A stretch of 64,000 nucleotides of DNA from Serratia symbiotica (lineage in GTDB: Bacteria; Pseudomonadota; Gammaproteobacteria; Enterobacterales; Enterobacteriaceae): assembly GCF_000821185.2 (NCBI RefSeq), contig NZ_CP050855.1, positions 3,286,001-3,350,000 of the forward strand, read 5' to 3'. Numbering within the stretch: position 1 is the first letter of the stretch; each line of letters starts with the position of its first letter. The position numbers and the translations under genes are program-made. Below the pieces are notes generated by a model. That model did not search any database, had not been told where the DNA came from, and was given only the letters and a program-made list of their open reading frames with translations. Of the stretch, positions 1 through 27,987 are shown piece by piece.

Positions 1-220
1 TGGAGCCTGGCCTATCCAGGCCTCCGTCCAAGACCGCAGGTGTATCGAAAGGTACTTAATCCTTCCTGCGTAGACGGTGACAGAGCCTAAAGAATTTTTT
101 TATGGTCTTTACTGGATTCTGCTCACCGTATTAAAGCGCTCAACGCCTTATTTTTCACCGGGTGCTGAGTGAAGTGAGTTCCCGGGGATGTTCCCCGGCT
201 AATCCAGGAGCAAAAAGCTA
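1..220 (+). promoter_or_regulatory. L10 leader of rplJL-rpoBC
   Basis: This is the untranslated leader that ribosomal protein L10 (as the L10-L12 complex) binds to repress its own translation. The sequence shows GGCCTCCGTC near 20-29 and the later GTAGACGGTGACAG near 70-84, which match the conserved core of the enterobacterial L10 leader; the intervening GCAGG/CCTGC segments can pair. A short GC arm just before the rplJ ribosome binding site (CCCGGGGA...CCCCGG, near 181-198) could hold the translation start. The promoter and the upstream rplK-rplA genes lie outside the window. Confidence 0.85.
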
Positions 221-718
221 ATGGCATTAAATCTTCAAGACAAACAAGCGATTGTTGCTGAAGTCAACGAAGTAGCCAAAGGCGCGCTGTCTGCGGTTGT
301 TGCGGATTCTCGCGGCGTTACCGTTGATAAAATGACTGAACTGCGTAAAGCAGGTCGTGAAGCTGGCGTTTACATGCGTGTTGTTCGCAACACTCTGATG
401 CGTCGCGTAGTTGAGGGCACTCCATTCGAATGCCTGAAAGACACGTTTGTCGGTCCTACCTTGATAGCATTCTCTAGTGAACACCCGGGCGCTGCTGCTC
501 GTCTGTTCAAAGAGTTCGCAAAAGCGAATGCAGAATTCGAGGTTAAAGCTGCGGCCTTTGAAGGTGAGTTGATCCCTGCGGCACAAATTGACCGCTTGGC
601 GACACTGCCTACTTACGATGAAGCGATCGCACGCCTGATGGCAACCATGAAAGAAGCCGCTGCTGGCAAACTGGTTCGCACTCTGGCTGCACTGCGCGAT
701 CAGAAAGAAGCGGCATAA
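221..718 (+). CDS. rplJ: 50S ribosomal protein L10
   Basis: L10 anchors the L7/L12 dimers to 23S rRNA and forms the base of the ribosomal stalk. The frame encodes 165 residues, the usual enterobacterial length, beginning [20 protein letters not shown] and ending with the helical L7/L12-binding tail ([19 protein letters not shown]). The ATG is preceded by CCAGGAG. It is first of the rplJ-rplL-rpoB-rpoC run and is regulated through the leader directly upstream. One local difference from E. coli is [20 protein letters not shown] around residues 62-81. No frameshift or truncation is visible. Confidence 0.97.
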   Translation: MALNLQDKQAIVAEVNEVAKGALSAVVADSRGVTVDKMTELRKAGREAGVYMRVVRNTLMRRVVEGTPFECLKDTFVGPTLIAFSSEHPGAAARLFKEFAKANAEFEVKAAAFEGELIPAAQIDRLATLPTYDEAIARLMATMKEAAAGKLVRTLAALRDQKEAA

Positions 719-783
719 GCCACTCTCTTTCTTAGCCTTTGCTAACGTATTTAAACTATTTCTGAATTTTAGGAACAATTGTT

Positions 784-1149
784 ATGTCTATCACTAAAGA
801 CCAAATCTTGGAAGCCGTTGCCGCTATGTCCGTCATGGATGTTGTTGAGCTGGTTTCCGCTATGGAAGAAAAATTCGGTGTTTCTGCTGCTGCCGCCGTG
901 GCTGTTGCTGCTGGTCCAGCCGAAGTTGCTGAAGAAAAAACTGAGTTCGACGTTGTACTTTCTGCTGTTGGCGGTAACAAAGTTGCTGTTATCAAAGCAG
1001 TACGTGGCGCAACTGGTCTGGGTCTGAAAGAAGCTAAAGACCTAGTAGAATCTGCTCCAGCAGTACTGAAAGAAGGCATCAGCAAAGACGATGCTGATGC
1101 TTTGAAAAAATCTCTGGAAGAAGCGGGTGCTTCTGTTGAAGTTAAATAA
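784..1149 (+). CDS. rplL: 50S ribosomal protein L7/L12
   Basis: L7/L12 is the multicopy stalk protein that recruits translation factor GTPases. The 121-residue frame has the N-terminal dimerisation domain ([20 protein letters not shown]), an Ala/Val-rich hinge around residues 36-52, and the C-terminal factor-binding domain ([27 protein letters not shown]). The ATG at 784 follows AGGAACAATT. It lies 65 bp after rplJ, consistent with translation from the same transcript. A 82-codon frame starting at 779 is only a shadow in another register. Confidence 0.97.
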   Translation: MSITKDQILEAVAAMSVMDVVELVSAMEEKFGVSAAAAVAVAAGPAEVAEEKTEFDVVLSAVGGNKVAVIKAVRGATGLGLKEAKDLVESAPAVLKEGISKDDADALKKSLEEAGASVEVK

Positions 1150-1189
1150 GTTTGACTTTTCAGAGTACAGTCTGGCTTAACAGACTGAT

Positions 1190-1220
1190 GGCTGGTGACT
1201 TTTTGGTCACCAGCCTTTTT
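1190..1220 (+). terminator. rplL-rpoB attenuator hairpin
   Basis: A perfect 10-bp stem GGCTGGTGAC (1190-1199) pairs with GTCACCAGCC (1206-1215) around a 6-base loop and is followed by five T residues (1216-1220). It has the form of an intrinsic terminator lying inside the operon. In E. coli the rplL-rpoB gap holds a partial terminator that lowers rpoBC expression relative to the ribosomal genes, and this sits in the same place. The rest of the 331-bp gap (1150-1480) shows no gene; a smaller hairpin (GGAAAG/CTTTCC) lies near 1379-1398. Confidence 0.85.
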
Positions 1221-1480
1221 GCGCTGTTGGGCGTCGGTAGAGTTTCACATTGTTTGGCTACTGGCTAACCCTAATATCTTTTTCTATCGACGACTTAATA
1301 TACTGCCCCTTTTGCTTCAGTTGAATCTGCCGCACGGCGCAATGAAATGATTTAAGCGTGATAGAAAAGAGGTATTGCGGAAAGTGTTCCCGCTTTCCGG
1401 TCGACAAAATGGTGTTGCATGAGCCGTTCCCTATTCGGGCGGACAAAGTGGTTCGACTTTCCAGCGAGCTGAGGAACCCT

Positions 1481-4400
1481 ATGGTTTACTCCTATACCGA
1501 GAAAAAACGTATTCGTAAGGATTTTGGTAAGCGTCCACAAGTTCTGGACATACCTTATCTCCTTTCTATCCAGCTTGACTCGTTCCAGAAGTTTATCGAG
1601 CAAGATCCAGAGGGGCAGTACGGCCTAGAAGCCGCCTTCCGTTCTGTTTTCCCTATCCAAAGCTACAGTGGCAATTCGGAGCTGCAATACGTTAGCTACC
1701 GTCTTGGTGAGCCGGTGTTCGACGTCAAAGAGTGCCAGATCCGTGGTGTAACGTTCTCTGCACCGCTGCGCGTAAAACTGCGTCTGGTAATCTATGAGCG
1801 TGAAGCCCCGGAAGGTACGGTTAAAGACATCAAGGAACAAGAAGTCTATATGGGCGAAATACCGCTCATGACCGAAAACGGTACCTTTGTGATCAACGGT
1901 ACTGAGCGGGTTATCGTCTCTCAGTTGCACCGCAGTCCTGGTGTATTCTTTGACAGCGATAAGGGGAAAACTCACTCATCGGGTAAAGTGCTGTATAACG
2001 CACGCATCATCCCTTACCGTGGTTCATGGTTGGATTTTGAGTTTGATCCGAAAGACAACCTGTTCGTGCGTATTGACCGTCGCCGCAAGCTGCCAGCGAC
2101 CATCATCCTACGGGCATTGAACTACACCACTGAACAGATCCTTGACCTGTTCTTTGACAAAATCACTTTCGAGATCCGTGGTAACAAGCTGCAAATGGAG
2201 CTAGTTCCAGAGCGCCTGCGTGGTGAAACCGCTTCCTTCGATATCGAAGCTAACGGCAAAATCTACGTAGAGAAAGGCCGTCGCATCACCGCTCGTCATA
2301 TCCGTCAGCTCGAAAAAGATGAAATTTACAGTATTGAAGTACCGGTTGAGTACATCGCGGGCAAAGTGGTCGCGCAGGACTATATTGATACCAATACCGG
2401 TGAACTGATCTGTACCGCCAACATGGAGTTGTCACTGGATCTGCTGGCCAAACTGAGCCAGGCGGGACACAAATGTATCGAAACGCTGTTCACCAACGAT
2501 CTGGATCACGGTGCCTATATCTCTGAGACTCTACGCGTCGATCCGAGCAGCGATCGCTTGAGCGCGCTGGTAGAAATTTACCGCATGATGCGCCCTGGTG
2601 AGCCGCCAACGCGCGAAGCTGCCGAAAGCCTGTTCGAGAACCTGTTCTTCTCTGAAGACCGCTACGATCTGTCTGCGGTTGGCCGTATGAAGTTCAACCG
2701 TTCTCTGCTGCGTGACGAGATCGAAGGCTCGGGCATCTTGAGCAAAAACGACATCATTGAAGTGATGAAGAAGCTCATTGATATCCGTAACGGTAAAGGC
2801 GAAGTAGACGACATCGACCACTTGGGTAACCGTCGTATCCGTTCCGTTGGCGAAATGGCTGAGAATCAGTTCCGTGTCGGCCTGGTGCGTGTTGAGCGTG
2901 CGGTTAAAGAACGTCTGTCTCTGGGCGATCTGGACACCCTGATGCCTCAAGATATGATCAACGCCAAGCCGATTTCGGCGGCGGTGAAAGAGTTCTTCGG
3001 CTCTAGCCAACTGTCTCAATTTATGGATCAGAACAACCCGTTGTCCGAGATCACGCATAAGCGTCGTATTTCCGCACTGGGTCCAGGTGGTCTGACTCGC
3101 GAACGTGCGGGCTTTGAAGTTCGAGACGTCCACCCGACTCACTATGGCCGCGTATGCCCAATCGAGACGCCGGAAGGGCCGAACATCGGTCTGATTAACT
3201 CCTTGTCCGTGTACGCACAGACTAACGAGTATGGCTTCCTGGAAACCCCGTACCGCCGCGTGCGTGACGGTATGGTGACCGATGAAATCAACTATCTGTC
3301 TGCTATTGAAGAAGGCAACTTTGTTATCGCTCAGGCGAACTCCAACTTGGATGATGATGGCCGCTTCGTGGAAGATCTGGTGACCTGTCGCAGCAAAGGC
3401 GAATCAAGCCTGTTCAGCCGTGACCAGGTTGACTATATGGACGTATCCACCCAGCAGGTTGTCTCCGTTGGTGCTTCACTGATCCCATTCCTGGAACACG
3501 ATGATGCCAACCGTGCATTGATGGGTGCGAACATGCAACGTCAGGCGGTACCAACCCTGCGTGCGGACAAGCCGCTGGTCGGTACCGGTATGGAACGTGC
3601 TGTAGCGGTTGATTCCGGCGTTACCGCCGTAGCTAAACGCGGCGGAGTGATCCAGTACGTGGATGCTTCCCGTATCGTTATCAAAGTTAACGAAGACGAG
3701 ATGTATCCAGGCGAAGCAGGTATCGATATTTATAACCTGACTAAGTACACGCGTTCCAACCAGAACACCTGCATCAACCAGATGCCTTGTGTGAATCTGG
3801 GGGAGCCAATTGAGCGTGGCGACGTGCTGGCGGATGGCCCATCTACAGATCTGGGTGAACTGGCGCTGGGTCAAAACATGCGTGTCGCTTTCATGCCGTG
3901 GAATGGCTACAACTTTGAAGATTCCATCTTGGTCTCCGAACGCGTGGTGCAGGAAGATCGCTTCACCACTATCCACATTCAGGAACTGGCATGCGTATCT
4001 CGTGATACCAAGCTGGGGCCTGAAGAGATCACTGCCGACATCCCTAACGTGGGTGAAGCCGCACTCTCCAAACTGGATGAATCCGGGATTGTTTATATCG
4101 GTGCTGAAGTGACCGGTGGCGACATTCTGGTTGGTAAGGTAACGCCGAAGGGTGAAACTCAACTGACACCGGAAGAGAAGCTGCTGCGTGCGATCTTCGG
4201 GGAGAAAGCCTCCGACGTTAAAGACTCTTCACTGCGTGTCCCCAACGGCGTCTCTGGTACGATTATCGATGTGCAAGTCTTCACCCGCGATGGCGTGGAA
4301 AAAGACAAACGTGCGTTGGAAATTGAAGAGATGCAGCTCAAACAGGTGAAGAAAGATCTGACTGAAGAATTACAGATCTTGGAAGCAGGCCTGTTTGCAC

Positions 4401-5509
4401 GTATCCACGCGGTGCTGGTTGCTGGCGGTGTTGAAGCTGAGAAATTGAGTAAGCTGCCACGCGATCGCTGGCTGGAACTGGGCTTGACCGAGGAAGAGAA
4501 GCAAAACCAACTGGAACAGTTGGCGGAGCAATATGACGAACTGAAATCCGATTTCGAGAAGAAGCTGGAAGCCAAGCGTCGCAAGATCACTCAGGGCGAT
4601 GATTTGGCACCCGGCGTGCTGAAAATCGTTAAGGTCTATTTGGCGGTTAAACGTCAGATCCAACCGGGTGACAAGATGGCAGGTCGCCACGGTAACAAAG
4701 GTGTTATTTCCAAGATCAACCCGATCGAAGATATGCCTTACGATGAAAACGGCACGCCGGTAGACATCGTACTGAATCCACTGGGCGTACCATCACGTAT
4801 GAACATTGGCCAAATCCTGGAAACTCACCTGGGTATGGCTGCAAAAGGCATTGGTGAGAAGATCAACCAAATGCTCAAGCAGCAACAGGAAGTGGCCAGA
4901 CTGCGTGAGTTCATCCAGAAGGCCTACGATCTGGGTGATGACGTTTGCCAGAAAGTTGACCTGAACACTTTCACTGACGATGAAGTATTGCGTCTGGCAG
5001 AGAACCTGAAAAATGGAATGCCGATCGCAACGCCAGTGTTCGATGGTGCGAAAGAGACGGAAATCAAACAACTGCTGGAAATGGGCGGCATCCCAACCTC
5101 TGGTCAGATTACGCTGTACGATGGCCGTACTGGGGAGCAGTTCGAACGCCAGGTTACTGTCGGTTACATGTACATGTTGAAACTGAACCACTTGGTTGAC
5201 GATAAAATGCATGCCCGTTCAACCGGTTCTTACAGCTTGGTGACGCAGCAGCCGCTGGGTGGCAAGGCGCAGTTTGGTGGTCAACGCTTCGGTGAGATGG
5301 AAGTGTGGGCACTGGAAGCCTACGGCGCAGCTTACACCTTACAAGAAATGCTCACCGTTAAGTCGGATGACGTTAATGGCCGTACCAAGATGTACAAAAA
5401 CATCGTGGATGGCGATCACCGTATGGAACCAGGCATGCCGGAGTCCTTCAATGTACTGTTGAAGGAAATTCGCTCGCTCGGTATCAATATCGAACTGGAA
5501 GACGAGTAA
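1481..5509 (+). CDS. rpoB: RNA polymerase beta subunit
   Basis: This is the beta subunit of RNA polymerase, forming one side of the active-site cleft and the rifampicin pocket. The frame is open from 1358, but the start chosen is the ATG at 1481 ([20 protein letters not shown]), because it gives 1,342 residues, exactly the E. coli length, and follows GAGCTGAGGAA. Visible landmarks are the rifampicin region ([20 protein letters not shown], then [11 protein letters not shown]) with no obvious resistance change, and the C-terminus [11 protein letters not shown]. It is third in the operon. No truncation is visible. Confidence 0.97.
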   Translation: MVYSYTEKKRIRKDFGKRPQVLDIPYLLSIQLDSFQKFIEQDPEGQYGLEAAFRSVFPIQSYSGNSELQYVSYRLGEPVFDVKECQIRGVTFSAPLRVKLRLVIYEREAPEGTVKDIKEQEVYMGEIPLMTENGTFVINGTERVIVSQLHRSPGVFFDSDKGKTHSSGKVLYNARIIPYRGSWLDFEFDPKDNLFVRIDRRRKLPATIILRALNYTTEQILDLFFDKITFEIRGNKLQMELVPERLRGETASFDIEANGKIYVEKGRRITARHIRQLEKDEIYSIEVPVEYIAGKVVAQDYIDTNTGELICTANMELSLDLLAKLSQAGHKCIETLFTNDLDHGAYISETLRVDPSSDRLSALVEIYRMMRPGEPPTREAAESLFENLFFSEDRYDLSAVGRMKFNRSLLRDEIEGSGILSKNDIIEVMKKLIDIRNGKGEVDDIDHLGNRRIRSVGEMAENQFRVGLVRVERAVKERLSLGDLDTLMPQDMINAKPISAAVKEFFGSSQLSQFMDQNNPLSEITHKRRISALGPGGLTRERAGFEVRDVHPTHYGRVCPIETPEGPNIGLINSLSVYAQTNEYGFLETPYRRVRDGMVTDEINYLSAIEEGNFVIAQANSNLDDDGRFVEDLVTCRSKGESSLFSRDQVDYMDVSTQQVVSVGASLIPFLEHDDANRALMGANMQRQAVPTLRADKPLVGTGMERAVAVDSGVTAVAKRGGVIQYVDASRIVIKVNEDEMYPGEAGIDIYNLTKYTRSNQNTCINQMPCVNLGEPIERGDVLADGPSTDLGELALGQNMRVAFMPWNGYNFEDSILVSERVVQEDRFTTIHIQELACVSRDTKLGPEEITADIPNVGEAALSKLDESGIVYIGAEVTGGDILVGKVTPKGETQLTPEEKLLRAIFGEKASDVKDSSLRVPNGVSGTIIDVQVFTRDGVEKDKRALEIEEMQLKQVKKDLTEELQILEAGLFARIHAVLVAGGVEAEKLSKLPRDRWLELGLTEEEKQNQLEQLAEQYDELKSDFEKKLEAKRRKITQGDDLAPGVLKIVKVYLAVKRQIQPGDKMAGRHGNKGVISKINPIEDMPYDENGTPVDIVLNPLGVPSRMNIGQILETHLGMAAKGIGEKINQMLKQQQEVARLREFIQKAYDLGDDVCQKVDLNTFTDDEVLRLAENLKNGMPIATPVFDGAKETEIKQLLEMGGIPTSGQITLYDGRTGEQFERQVTVGYMYMLKLNHLVDDKMHARSTGSYSLVTQQPLGGKAQFGGQRFGEMEVWALEAYGAAYTLQEMLTVKSDDVNGRTKMYKNIVDGDHRMEPGMPESFNVLLKEIRSLGINIELEDE

Positions 5510-5627
5510 TCGTTTTTCCAGCTCAGGCTCCCGGCCTTAGGGGGCCTGAGGGTGGTTGTTCAGGTCACACGGGTATCTACTGCGGTTGTGGATACCCAAC
5601 AGGTTTAACTCCGACAGGAGCCAATCC

Positions 5628-8600
5628 GTGAAAGACTTATTGAAGTTTTTAAAAGCGCAAACCAAGACCGAAGAGTTTGATGCGATCAAGATTGCTCTGG
5701 CCTCGCCAGACATGATCCGTTCATGGTCGTTCGGTGAAGTTAAGAAGCCGGAAACCATTAACTACCGTACGTTCAAACCTGAGCGTGACGGCCTTTTCTG
5801 CGCCCGTATCTTTGGGCCGGTAAAAGACTACGAGTGCCTGTGCGGTAAGTACAAGCGCTTAAAACACCGCGGTGTAATCTGTGAGAAGTGTGGCGTTGAA
5901 GTGACCCAAACCAAAGTGCGCCGTGAGCGCATGGGCCACATTGAGCTAGCCTCGCCGACTGCGCACATCTGGTTCCTGAAATCGTTGCCTTCGCGCATCG
6001 GTTTGCTGCTGGATATGCCGCTGCGTGATATCGAACGCGTGCTGTACTTCGAATCCTACGTGGTGGTTGAAGGCGGCATGACCAACCTTGAGCGCCGTCA
6101 GATCTTGACTGAAGAGCAATATCTGGATGCGCTGGAAGAGTTCGGCGACGAATTTGACGCCAGAATGGGTGCCGAGGCTATTCAGGCCCTGTTGAAAAAC
6201 ATGGATCTGGAAGTCGAGTGCGAGCAACTGCGTGAAGAGTTAAACGAAACCAACTCCGAAACCAAGCGCAAAAAGCTGACCAAGCGTATCAAGTTGCTGG
6301 AAGCGTTCGTGCAGTCTGGCAACAAACCGGAGTGGATGATCCTGACTGTGCTGCCGGTACTGCCGCCAGACTTGCGGCCACTGGTTCCGCTGGATGGCGG
6401 TCGTTTCGCGACATCAGATCTTAACGATCTGTACCGCCGCGTGATCAACCGTAACAACCGTCTGAAACGCCTGCTGGATCTGGCTGCGCCTGACATCATT
6501 GTGCGCAACGAAAAGCGTATGCTGCAAGAAGCGGTAGATGCCCTGCTGGATAACGGCCGTCGTGGTCGTGCGATCACCGGTTCTAACAAACGTCCTCTGA
6601 AATCTTTGGCCGATATGATCAAAGGTAAGCAGGGTCGTTTCCGTCAGAACCTGTTGGGTAAACGTGTTGACTACTCTGGCCGTTCTGTCATCACCGTCGG
6701 CCCCTACCTGCGTCTGCATCAGTGCGGCCTGCCGAAGAAAATGGCGCTGGAGCTGTTCAAACCGTTCATCTACGGCAAGCTGGAACTGCGTGGCCTAGCC
6801 ACCACCATCAAAGCCGCCAAGAAAATGGTTGAGCGTGAAGAAGCTGTAGTTTGGGATATCCTGGACGAAGTGATCCGCGAACACCCGGTATTGCTGAACC
6901 GTGCACCAACCCTGCACCGTCTGGGTATCCAGGCGTTTGAACCTGTTTTGATCGAAGGCAAAGCGATCCAACTGCATCCGCTGGTTTGTGCGGCATACAA
7001 CGCCGACTTCGATGGTGACCAGATGGCTGTTCACGTACCGTTGACGCTAGAAGCCCAGCTGGAAGCGCGTGCGCTGATGATGTCTACCAACAACATCCTG
7101 TCACCCGCGAACGGCGAACCAATCATCGTTCCTTCACAAGACGTGGTATTGGGTCTGTACTACATGACCCGCGACTGTGTTAACGCCAAAGGCGAAGGCA
7201 TGGTGCTAAATGGTTCGAAAGAAGCTGAGCGTGTTTACCGCGCCGGTCTGGCGTCACTGCATGCGCGGGTTAAAGTGCGTATTACCGAAGACGTCAAAAC
7301 CGCCGAAGGCGAATGGACGACACAGACCAACATCGTGGATACCACTATTGGCCGAGCTATCCTGTGGATGATTGTGCCAAAAGGTCTGCCATACTCGATC
7401 GTTAACCAGCCTCTGGGTAAGAAAGCGATTTCCAAGATGCTGAACACCTGTTACCGCATCCTGGGTCTGAAGCCGACCGTTATCTTTGCTGACCAGATCA
7501 TGTACACCGGTTTTGCCTATGCGGCTCGTTCTGGTGCTTCAGTGGGTATCGATGACATGGTTATTCCGGCCAAGAAAGCGGAGATCATCGAAGAGGCGGA
7601 AACCGAAGTTGCCGAGATCCAGGAGCAGTTCCAGTCTGGTCTGGTTACTGCGGGTGAACGCTACAACAAAGTGATCGATATTTGGGCTGCGGCGAACGAG
7701 CGTGTTGCGAAAGCGATGATGGAAAACCTATCGGTCGAAGACGTGGTTAACCGTGATGGCGTGGTGGAACAGCAAGTTTCCTTCAACAGCATCTTTATGA
7801 TGGCCGATTCCGGTGCGCGTGGCTCTGCTGCTCAGATCCGTCAGTTAGCTGGTATGCGTGGCCTGATGGCGAAACCGGACGGCTCGATCATTGAAACGCC
7901 AATCACCGCCAACTTCCGTGAAGGTCTGAATGTACTCCAGTACTTCATCTCGACGCACGGTGCGCGTAAAGGCTTGGCGGATACTGCACTGAAAACCGCT
8001 AACTCTGGTTATTTGACTCGTCGTCTGGTAGACGTTGCACAGGATCTGGTGGTCACTGAAGATGACTGCGGCACGCACAACGGCATCCTGATGACGCCGG
8101 TTATTGAAGGTGGCGATGTTAAAGAGCCACTGCGTGAACGCGTTCTGGGTCGTGTAACAGCGGAAGATATCATCAAGCCGGGTACGGCTGATATCTTGGT
8201 GCCACGCAATACCTTGCTGAATGAGAAGACTTGTGACCTGTTGGAAGAGAACTCTGTCGATAGCGTTAAAGTTCGTTCAGTAGTGAGCTGCGAAACTGAC
8301 TTTGGTGTGTGTGCCAACTGCTATGGTCGTGACTTGGCGCGTGGTCATATCATCAACAAGGGCGAAGCCATCGGCGTTATCGCGGCACAATCCATCGGTG
8401 AGCCGGGTACCCAGTTGACGATGCGTACTTTCCACATCGGTGGTGCGGCATCGCGTGCGGCAGCAGAGTCCAGCATTCAGGTTAAGAATAGAGGTAGTCT
8501 GAAGCTGAACAATGTTAAGTTCGTTATGAATGCAGCAGGCAAGCTGGTGATTACTTCTCGTAATACCGAGTTGAAGCTGATCGACGAGTTTGGCCGTACC

Positions 8601-9854
8601 AAAGAAAGCTACAAAGTGCCTTACGGTGCCGTGATGGGCAAAGGTGACGGTGCAGAAGTTAACGGCGGCGAAACGGTGGCTAACTGGGATCCGCACACTA
8701 TGCCAGTTATCAGTGAAGTGAGTGGTTTTATTCGTTTCGCTGACATGGTTGACGGCCAGACCATTACTCGCCAGACCGACGAACTGACCGGTTTGTCTTC
8801 CCTGGTGGTGCTGGATAGCGCAGAGCGTACCGGTAGCGGTAAAGATTTGCGTCCGGCGCTGAAAATCGTTGATGCCAAAGGCGACGACGTGTTGATCCCA
8901 GGTACTGATATGCCTGCTCAATACTTCCTGCCAGGCAAAGCGATTGTGCAACTAGAAGACGGCATTCAGATCGGTGCAGGTGATACCTTGGCGCGTATTC
9001 CTCAAGAATCGGGCGGTACTAAGGATATCACCGGTGGTCTGCCACGCGTTGCGGACTTGTTCGAAGCACGTCGTCCGAAAGAGCCGGCAATCCTGGCTGA
9101 AATCAGCGGGATTATCTCGTTCGGTAAAGAGACCAAAGGCAAACGTCGGCTGGTAATTTCTCCGCTGGACGGCAGCGACGCTTACGAAGAGATGATCCCG
9201 AAATGGCGTCAGCTCAACGTATTTGAAGGGGAAATTGTAGAGCGTGGTGATGTTGTTTCCGACGGCCCAGAGTCTCCGCACGACATTCTGCGTTTGCGTG
9301 GTGTGAATGCGGTTACCCGCTATATCACCAACGAAGTGCAGGAAGTTTACCGCCTACAAGGTGTTAAGATTAACGATAAGCATATCGAAGTTATCGTTCG
9401 TCAGATGCTGCGTAAAGGCACCATTGTCAGTGCGGGGGGGAGCGAATTCTTGGAAGGCGAGCAAGCTGAAGTTTCACGCGTTAAGATTGCCAACCGTCAG
9501 CTTGAAGCTGACGGTAAGATCCCGGCAACCTTCTCACGTGACTTGTTGGGTATCACCAAGGCTTCCCTGGCGACCGAATCCTTCATTTCTGCAGCATCGT
9601 TCCAGGAAACGACGCGCGTTCTGACCGAAGCGGCCGTTGCTGGCAAGCGTGATGAACTGCGTGGTCTGAAAGAGAACGTCATCGTGGGCCGTCTGATCCC
9701 AGCCGGTACGGGTTACGCTTATCATCAGGATCGTATGCGTCGTCGTGCGCAGGATGAAACGCCGATTGTTCCGCAGGTCAGCGCGGAAGAAGCAACAGCC
9801 AACCTGGCCGAACTACTCAATGCAGGCAATCTGGGCGGTGGCAACGACGAGTAA
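5628..9854 (+). CDS. rpoC: RNA polymerase beta' subunit
   Basis: The beta' subunit carries the catalytic magnesium site of RNA polymerase. The start chosen is GTG at 5628 (read [20 protein letters not shown]), preceded by CAGGAG; E. coli rpoC also starts with GTG. This gives 1,408 residues against 1,407 in E. coli. The N-terminal zinc site [20 protein letters not shown] (about residues 70-90), the catalytic NADFDGDQM motif (about 458-466) and the second zinc cluster with [13 protein letters not shown] are intact. It ends [12 protein letters not shown]. No hairpin with a T-run is obvious just downstream, so I cannot mark the operon terminator. Confidence 0.97.
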   Translation: MKDLLKFLKAQTKTEEFDAIKIALASPDMIRSWSFGEVKKPETINYRTFKPERDGLFCARIFGPVKDYECLCGKYKRLKHRGVICEKCGVEVTQTKVRRERMGHIELASPTAHIWFLKSLPSRIGLLLDMPLRDIERVLYFESYVVVEGGMTNLERRQILTEEQYLDALEEFGDEFDARMGAEAIQALLKNMDLEVECEQLREELNETNSETKRKKLTKRIKLLEAFVQSGNKPEWMILTVLPVLPPDLRPLVPLDGGRFATSDLNDLYRRVINRNNRLKRLLDLAAPDIIVRNEKRMLQEAVDALLDNGRRGRAITGSNKRPLKSLADMIKGKQGRFRQNLLGKRVDYSGRSVITVGPYLRLHQCGLPKKMALELFKPFIYGKLELRGLATTIKAAKKMVEREEAVVWDILDEVIREHPVLLNRAPTLHRLGIQAFEPVLIEGKAIQLHPLVCAAYNADFDGDQMAVHVPLTLEAQLEARALMMSTNNILSPANGEPIIVPSQDVVLGLYYMTRDCVNAKGEGMVLNGSKEAERVYRAGLASLHARVKVRITEDVKTAEGEWTTQTNIVDTTIGRAILWMIVPKGLPYSIVNQPLGKKAISKMLNTCYRILGLKPTVIFADQIMYTGFAYAARSGASVGIDDMVIPAKKAEIIEEAETEVAEIQEQFQSGLVTAGERYNKVIDIWAAANERVAKAMMENLSVEDVVNRDGVVEQQVSFNSIFMMADSGARGSAAQIRQLAGMRGLMAKPDGSIIETPITANFREGLNVLQYFISTHGARKGLADTALKTANSGYLTRRLVDVAQDLVVTEDDCGTHNGILMTPVIEGGDVKEPLRERVLGRVTAEDIIKPGTADILVPRNTLLNEKTCDLLEENSVDSVKVRSVVSCETDFGVCANCYGRDLARGHIINKGEAIGVIAAQSIGEPGTQLTMRTFHIGGAASRAAAESSIQVKNRGSLKLNNVKFVMNAAGKLVITSRNTELKLIDEFGRTKESYKVPYGAVMGKGDGAEVNGGETVANWDPHTMPVISEVSGFIRFADMVDGQTITRQTDELTGLSSLVVLDSAERTGSGKDLRPALKIVDAKGDDVLIPGTDMPAQYFLPGKAIVQLEDGIQIGAGDTLARIPQESGGTKDITGGLPRVADLFEARRPKEPAILAEISGIISFGKETKGKRRLVISPLDGSDAYEEMIPKWRQLNVFEGEIVERGDVVSDGPESPHDILRLRGVNAVTRYITNEVQEVYRLQGVKINDKHIEVIVRQMLRKGTIVSAGGSEFLEGEQAEVSRVKIANRQLEADGKIPATFSRDLLGITKASLATESFISAASFQETTRVLTEAAVAGKRDELRGLKENVIVGRLIPAGTGYAYHQDRMRRRAQDETPIVPQVSAEEATANLAELLNAGNLGGGNDE

Positions 9855-9926
9855 CCGCTGCATGCATTGCACCGGCTGGACTGATAAGCCGCACCTTTAG
9901 GGCTGAGGATCTCCAGAAATCCCTCA

Positions 9927-10183
9927 TCAATAGATCAGCACCCTACTTCGGTATGTTTTAGATAGATGGATGAGGATAGCTCTCAGCTCTATCCGCCTTA
10001 CTAATAGCGGAGAGTGTCGTAAGACATTCTCCGCTAATGTCAGCGAGGAAATAACACGCCGATGTTTTGTGCTATTTGCCTGATATCGTAGATATAATCC
10101 TTTATTTTCAAGATGATATCCCATTAACCACAGCACTATTGTACTAAGCGTTGCCAACAGGTATAACACGGCAAGCCGTGGAA
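9927..10183 (-). pseudogene. IS4-family (IS10-like) transposase C-terminal remnant
   Basis: The minus strand reads LAVLYLLATLSTIVLWLMGY, then a segment containing FQAN-like YQANSTKHRRVISSLTLAENVLRHS. This corresponds to the C-terminal end of IS10/IS4-type transposases, where a hydrophobic segment precedes QANTVRNRNVLSTVRLGMEVLRHS. Only about 80 residues remain. The 5' part is missing at the point where the IS256-family element begins (10184), so that insertion probably split it; the other half is not recognisable on the far side. The 72 bp between rpoC and this remnant hold nothing I recognise. Confidence 0.6.
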
Positions 10184-11485
10184 GAGCCTGTTTAGAAATT
10201 TGTGTATCTGCCTGATTTTGATATGTTCAATCCAACATCAAAAACAGGTTAGTTTATGGACGAAAAACAGTTGCAGGCTCTGGCTAACGAATTAGCCAAA
10301 AATCTCAAAACCCCTAAGGCTCTCAACCAGTTCGATCGGCTGCTGAAAAAATCAGCGTTGAGGCCGCTCTCAATGCCAAAATGACCCATCACCTCGGCTA
10401 CAATAAAAATCAACCTAAGGTCGGTTCTAATGCCCGCAACGGCTATTCCGCGAACTGGCGATGGCCCGCTGGAACTGCGTACTCCACGCGATCGTGACAG
10501 TTCCTTTGAACCACAACGGGTGAAGAAAAACCAGACCCGGATCACCGGGATAGATAACCAGATTTTATCGTTGTACGCCAAAGGGATGACCACCCGCGAG
10601 TTCGCCGCCGCCTTCAAAGAGCTGTAGACGCCGATGTCTCGCCGACGCGGGTCTCAAAGGTCACCGATGCCGTCATGGAGCAGGTTGTCGAATGGCAAAA
10701 CCGACCACTGGATGCAGTCTATCCTATTGTTTATCTTGACTGTATCGTCCTGAGAGTCCGGCAGGACAACTGCGTCATCAACAAATCCGTGTTCCTGGCG
10801 CTGGGTATCAATATTGAAGGTCAGAAAGAGTTGCTGGGTATGTGGCTGGCCGAAAATGAAGGCGCGAAGTTCTGGCTGAACGTGCTGACAGAGCTAAAAA
10901 ACTGCGGGCGGAACGACATTCTCATCGCCTGCGTTGACGGCCTGAAAGGCTTCCCTGATGCCATCAACGCGGCGTATCCGCAGGCATGTATCCAACTGTG
11001 TATCGTCCATAGAGTGCGCAACAGTCTGTGGTTCGTCTCCTGGAAGGAGTACAAGGCCGTCACCCGTGACCTGAAAGCCATCTATCAGGCACCCACGGAA
11101 GAAGCGGGGTTGCAGGCGCTGGAAGCGTTCGGTGGAGCCTGGGACAGGCGGTATCCACAAATAAGCCGAAGCTGGCAGGCAAACTGGGCCAATCTGGCCA
11201 CGTTCTTCGCCTACCCAACGGACATCCGCAAGGTACTCTACACAACCAACGCCATCGAGTCGCTGAACAGCGTGATCCTGCATGCCATCAAAAAACGTAA
11301 GGTGTTCCCGACGGATGACCCAGTGAAAAAGGTGGTGTGGCTGGCAATCCAGGCGGCCTCGCAAAAATGGACGATGCCGCTGAGGGACTGTCGCATGGCG
11401 ATGAGCCGTTTTATTATCAAGTTTGGTGACCGCCTGGACGGTCACTTCTGAGAAAAGACATTTACACAGGATCCAGTACAAGCTC
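10184..11485 (+). mobile_element. IS256-family element, copy 1 (decayed)
   Basis: The ends form 29-bp imperfect terminal inverted repeats: the left end starts GAGCCTGTTTAG with TTGTGTA further in, and the right end read inward starts GAGCTTGTACTG with CTGTGTA at the same offset. This sets an element of about 1.3 kb around a degenerate IS256-type transposase. No matching target duplication is visible (GCCGTGGAA on the left, GTTGCCTGT on the right), so the flanks have probably been rearranged. It shares its family and leader layout with copy 2 near 44.0-45.3 kb but differs throughout, so the two are distinct relatives, not recent duplicates. Confidence 0.75.
10256..11451 (+). pseudogene. IS256-family transposase, frameshifted
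   Basis: The ATG at 10256 opens MDEKQLQALANELAKNLKTP, the usual N-terminus of this transposase. Alignment with copy 2 shows three register shifts: near 10351 (expected KKISVEAALNAKMTHHLG), near 10450-10470 after NGYSA, and near 10627 where FKEL is followed by a stop although the expected YDADVSP is one base out of frame. From about 10675 the frame is open to 11451 and carries DCIVLRV, WLAENEGAKFWLNVLTEL, CVDGLKGFPDAI and TTNAIESLNSV, the mutator-type DDE core. Not functional as it stands. Confidence 0.85.
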
Positions 11486-11568
11486 GTTGCCTGTCTTACT
11501 GTTAACAGTAAAATTAATAACAACGGATAATACAGGGGTTAAACGATCCGCCAGTCAGTTATTACCCA

Positions 11569-27765
<16,197 letters not shown>

Positions 27766-27864
27766 GAGACGGCTCCATTGTTCGTAATATCAAAAGTGGT
27801 GTGACTGCGACGGGTTTACTGAGGGAGTAAAGTGTCACGTATATAAAGCAAGCTAACTGATACC

Positions 27865-27880
27865 CTCACCATCAGGTGAG
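27865..27880 (-). promoter_or_regulatory. palindrome CTCACC-4-GGTGAG upstream of the NRPS
   Basis: The 16-bp sequence CTCACCATCAGGTGAG is a perfect inverted repeat with 6-bp arms and a 4-base centre, about 100 bp upstream of the NRPS start codon. Its position suits an operator for a dimeric regulator, but I recognise no specific factor. It could also be a chance palindrome. Confidence 0.3.
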
Positions 27881-27974
27881 AGCAGGAACGGGTGAATAAC
27901 TGAAGTCACGGTTAAAATAGGCCCGGGAACGCTATGTTGGTGTTGCGAACACGCCAGTTTTGCGCTGCGAAAAT

Positions 27975-27987
27975 GAGAAGCGTTCTC
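27975..27987 (-). promoter_or_regulatory. palindrome GAGAA-3-TTCTC upstream of the NRPS
   Basis: GAGAAGCGTTCTC has perfect 5-bp arms and lies about 210 bp upstream of the NRPS start. The wider TGAGAAGCGTTCTCT agrees with 9 of 15 positions of the Fur-box core by eye. That would fit an iron-regulated (siderophore-like) pathway, but the match is weak and the assignment is speculative. Confidence 0.25.

Noticed and set aside
1358..1480. Upstream extension of rpoB by 41 codons.
   Set aside because: The extension resembles no RpoB; the ATG at 1481 gives the exact family N-terminus and has a ribosome binding site.
5556..5627. Upstream ATG extension of rpoC by 24 codons.
   Set aside because: Homology and the CAGGAG site support the GTG at 5628.
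10821..11523. Minus-strand open frames within the first IS256 copy (up to 209 codons).
   Set aside because: They are antisense to the transposase and show no domain.
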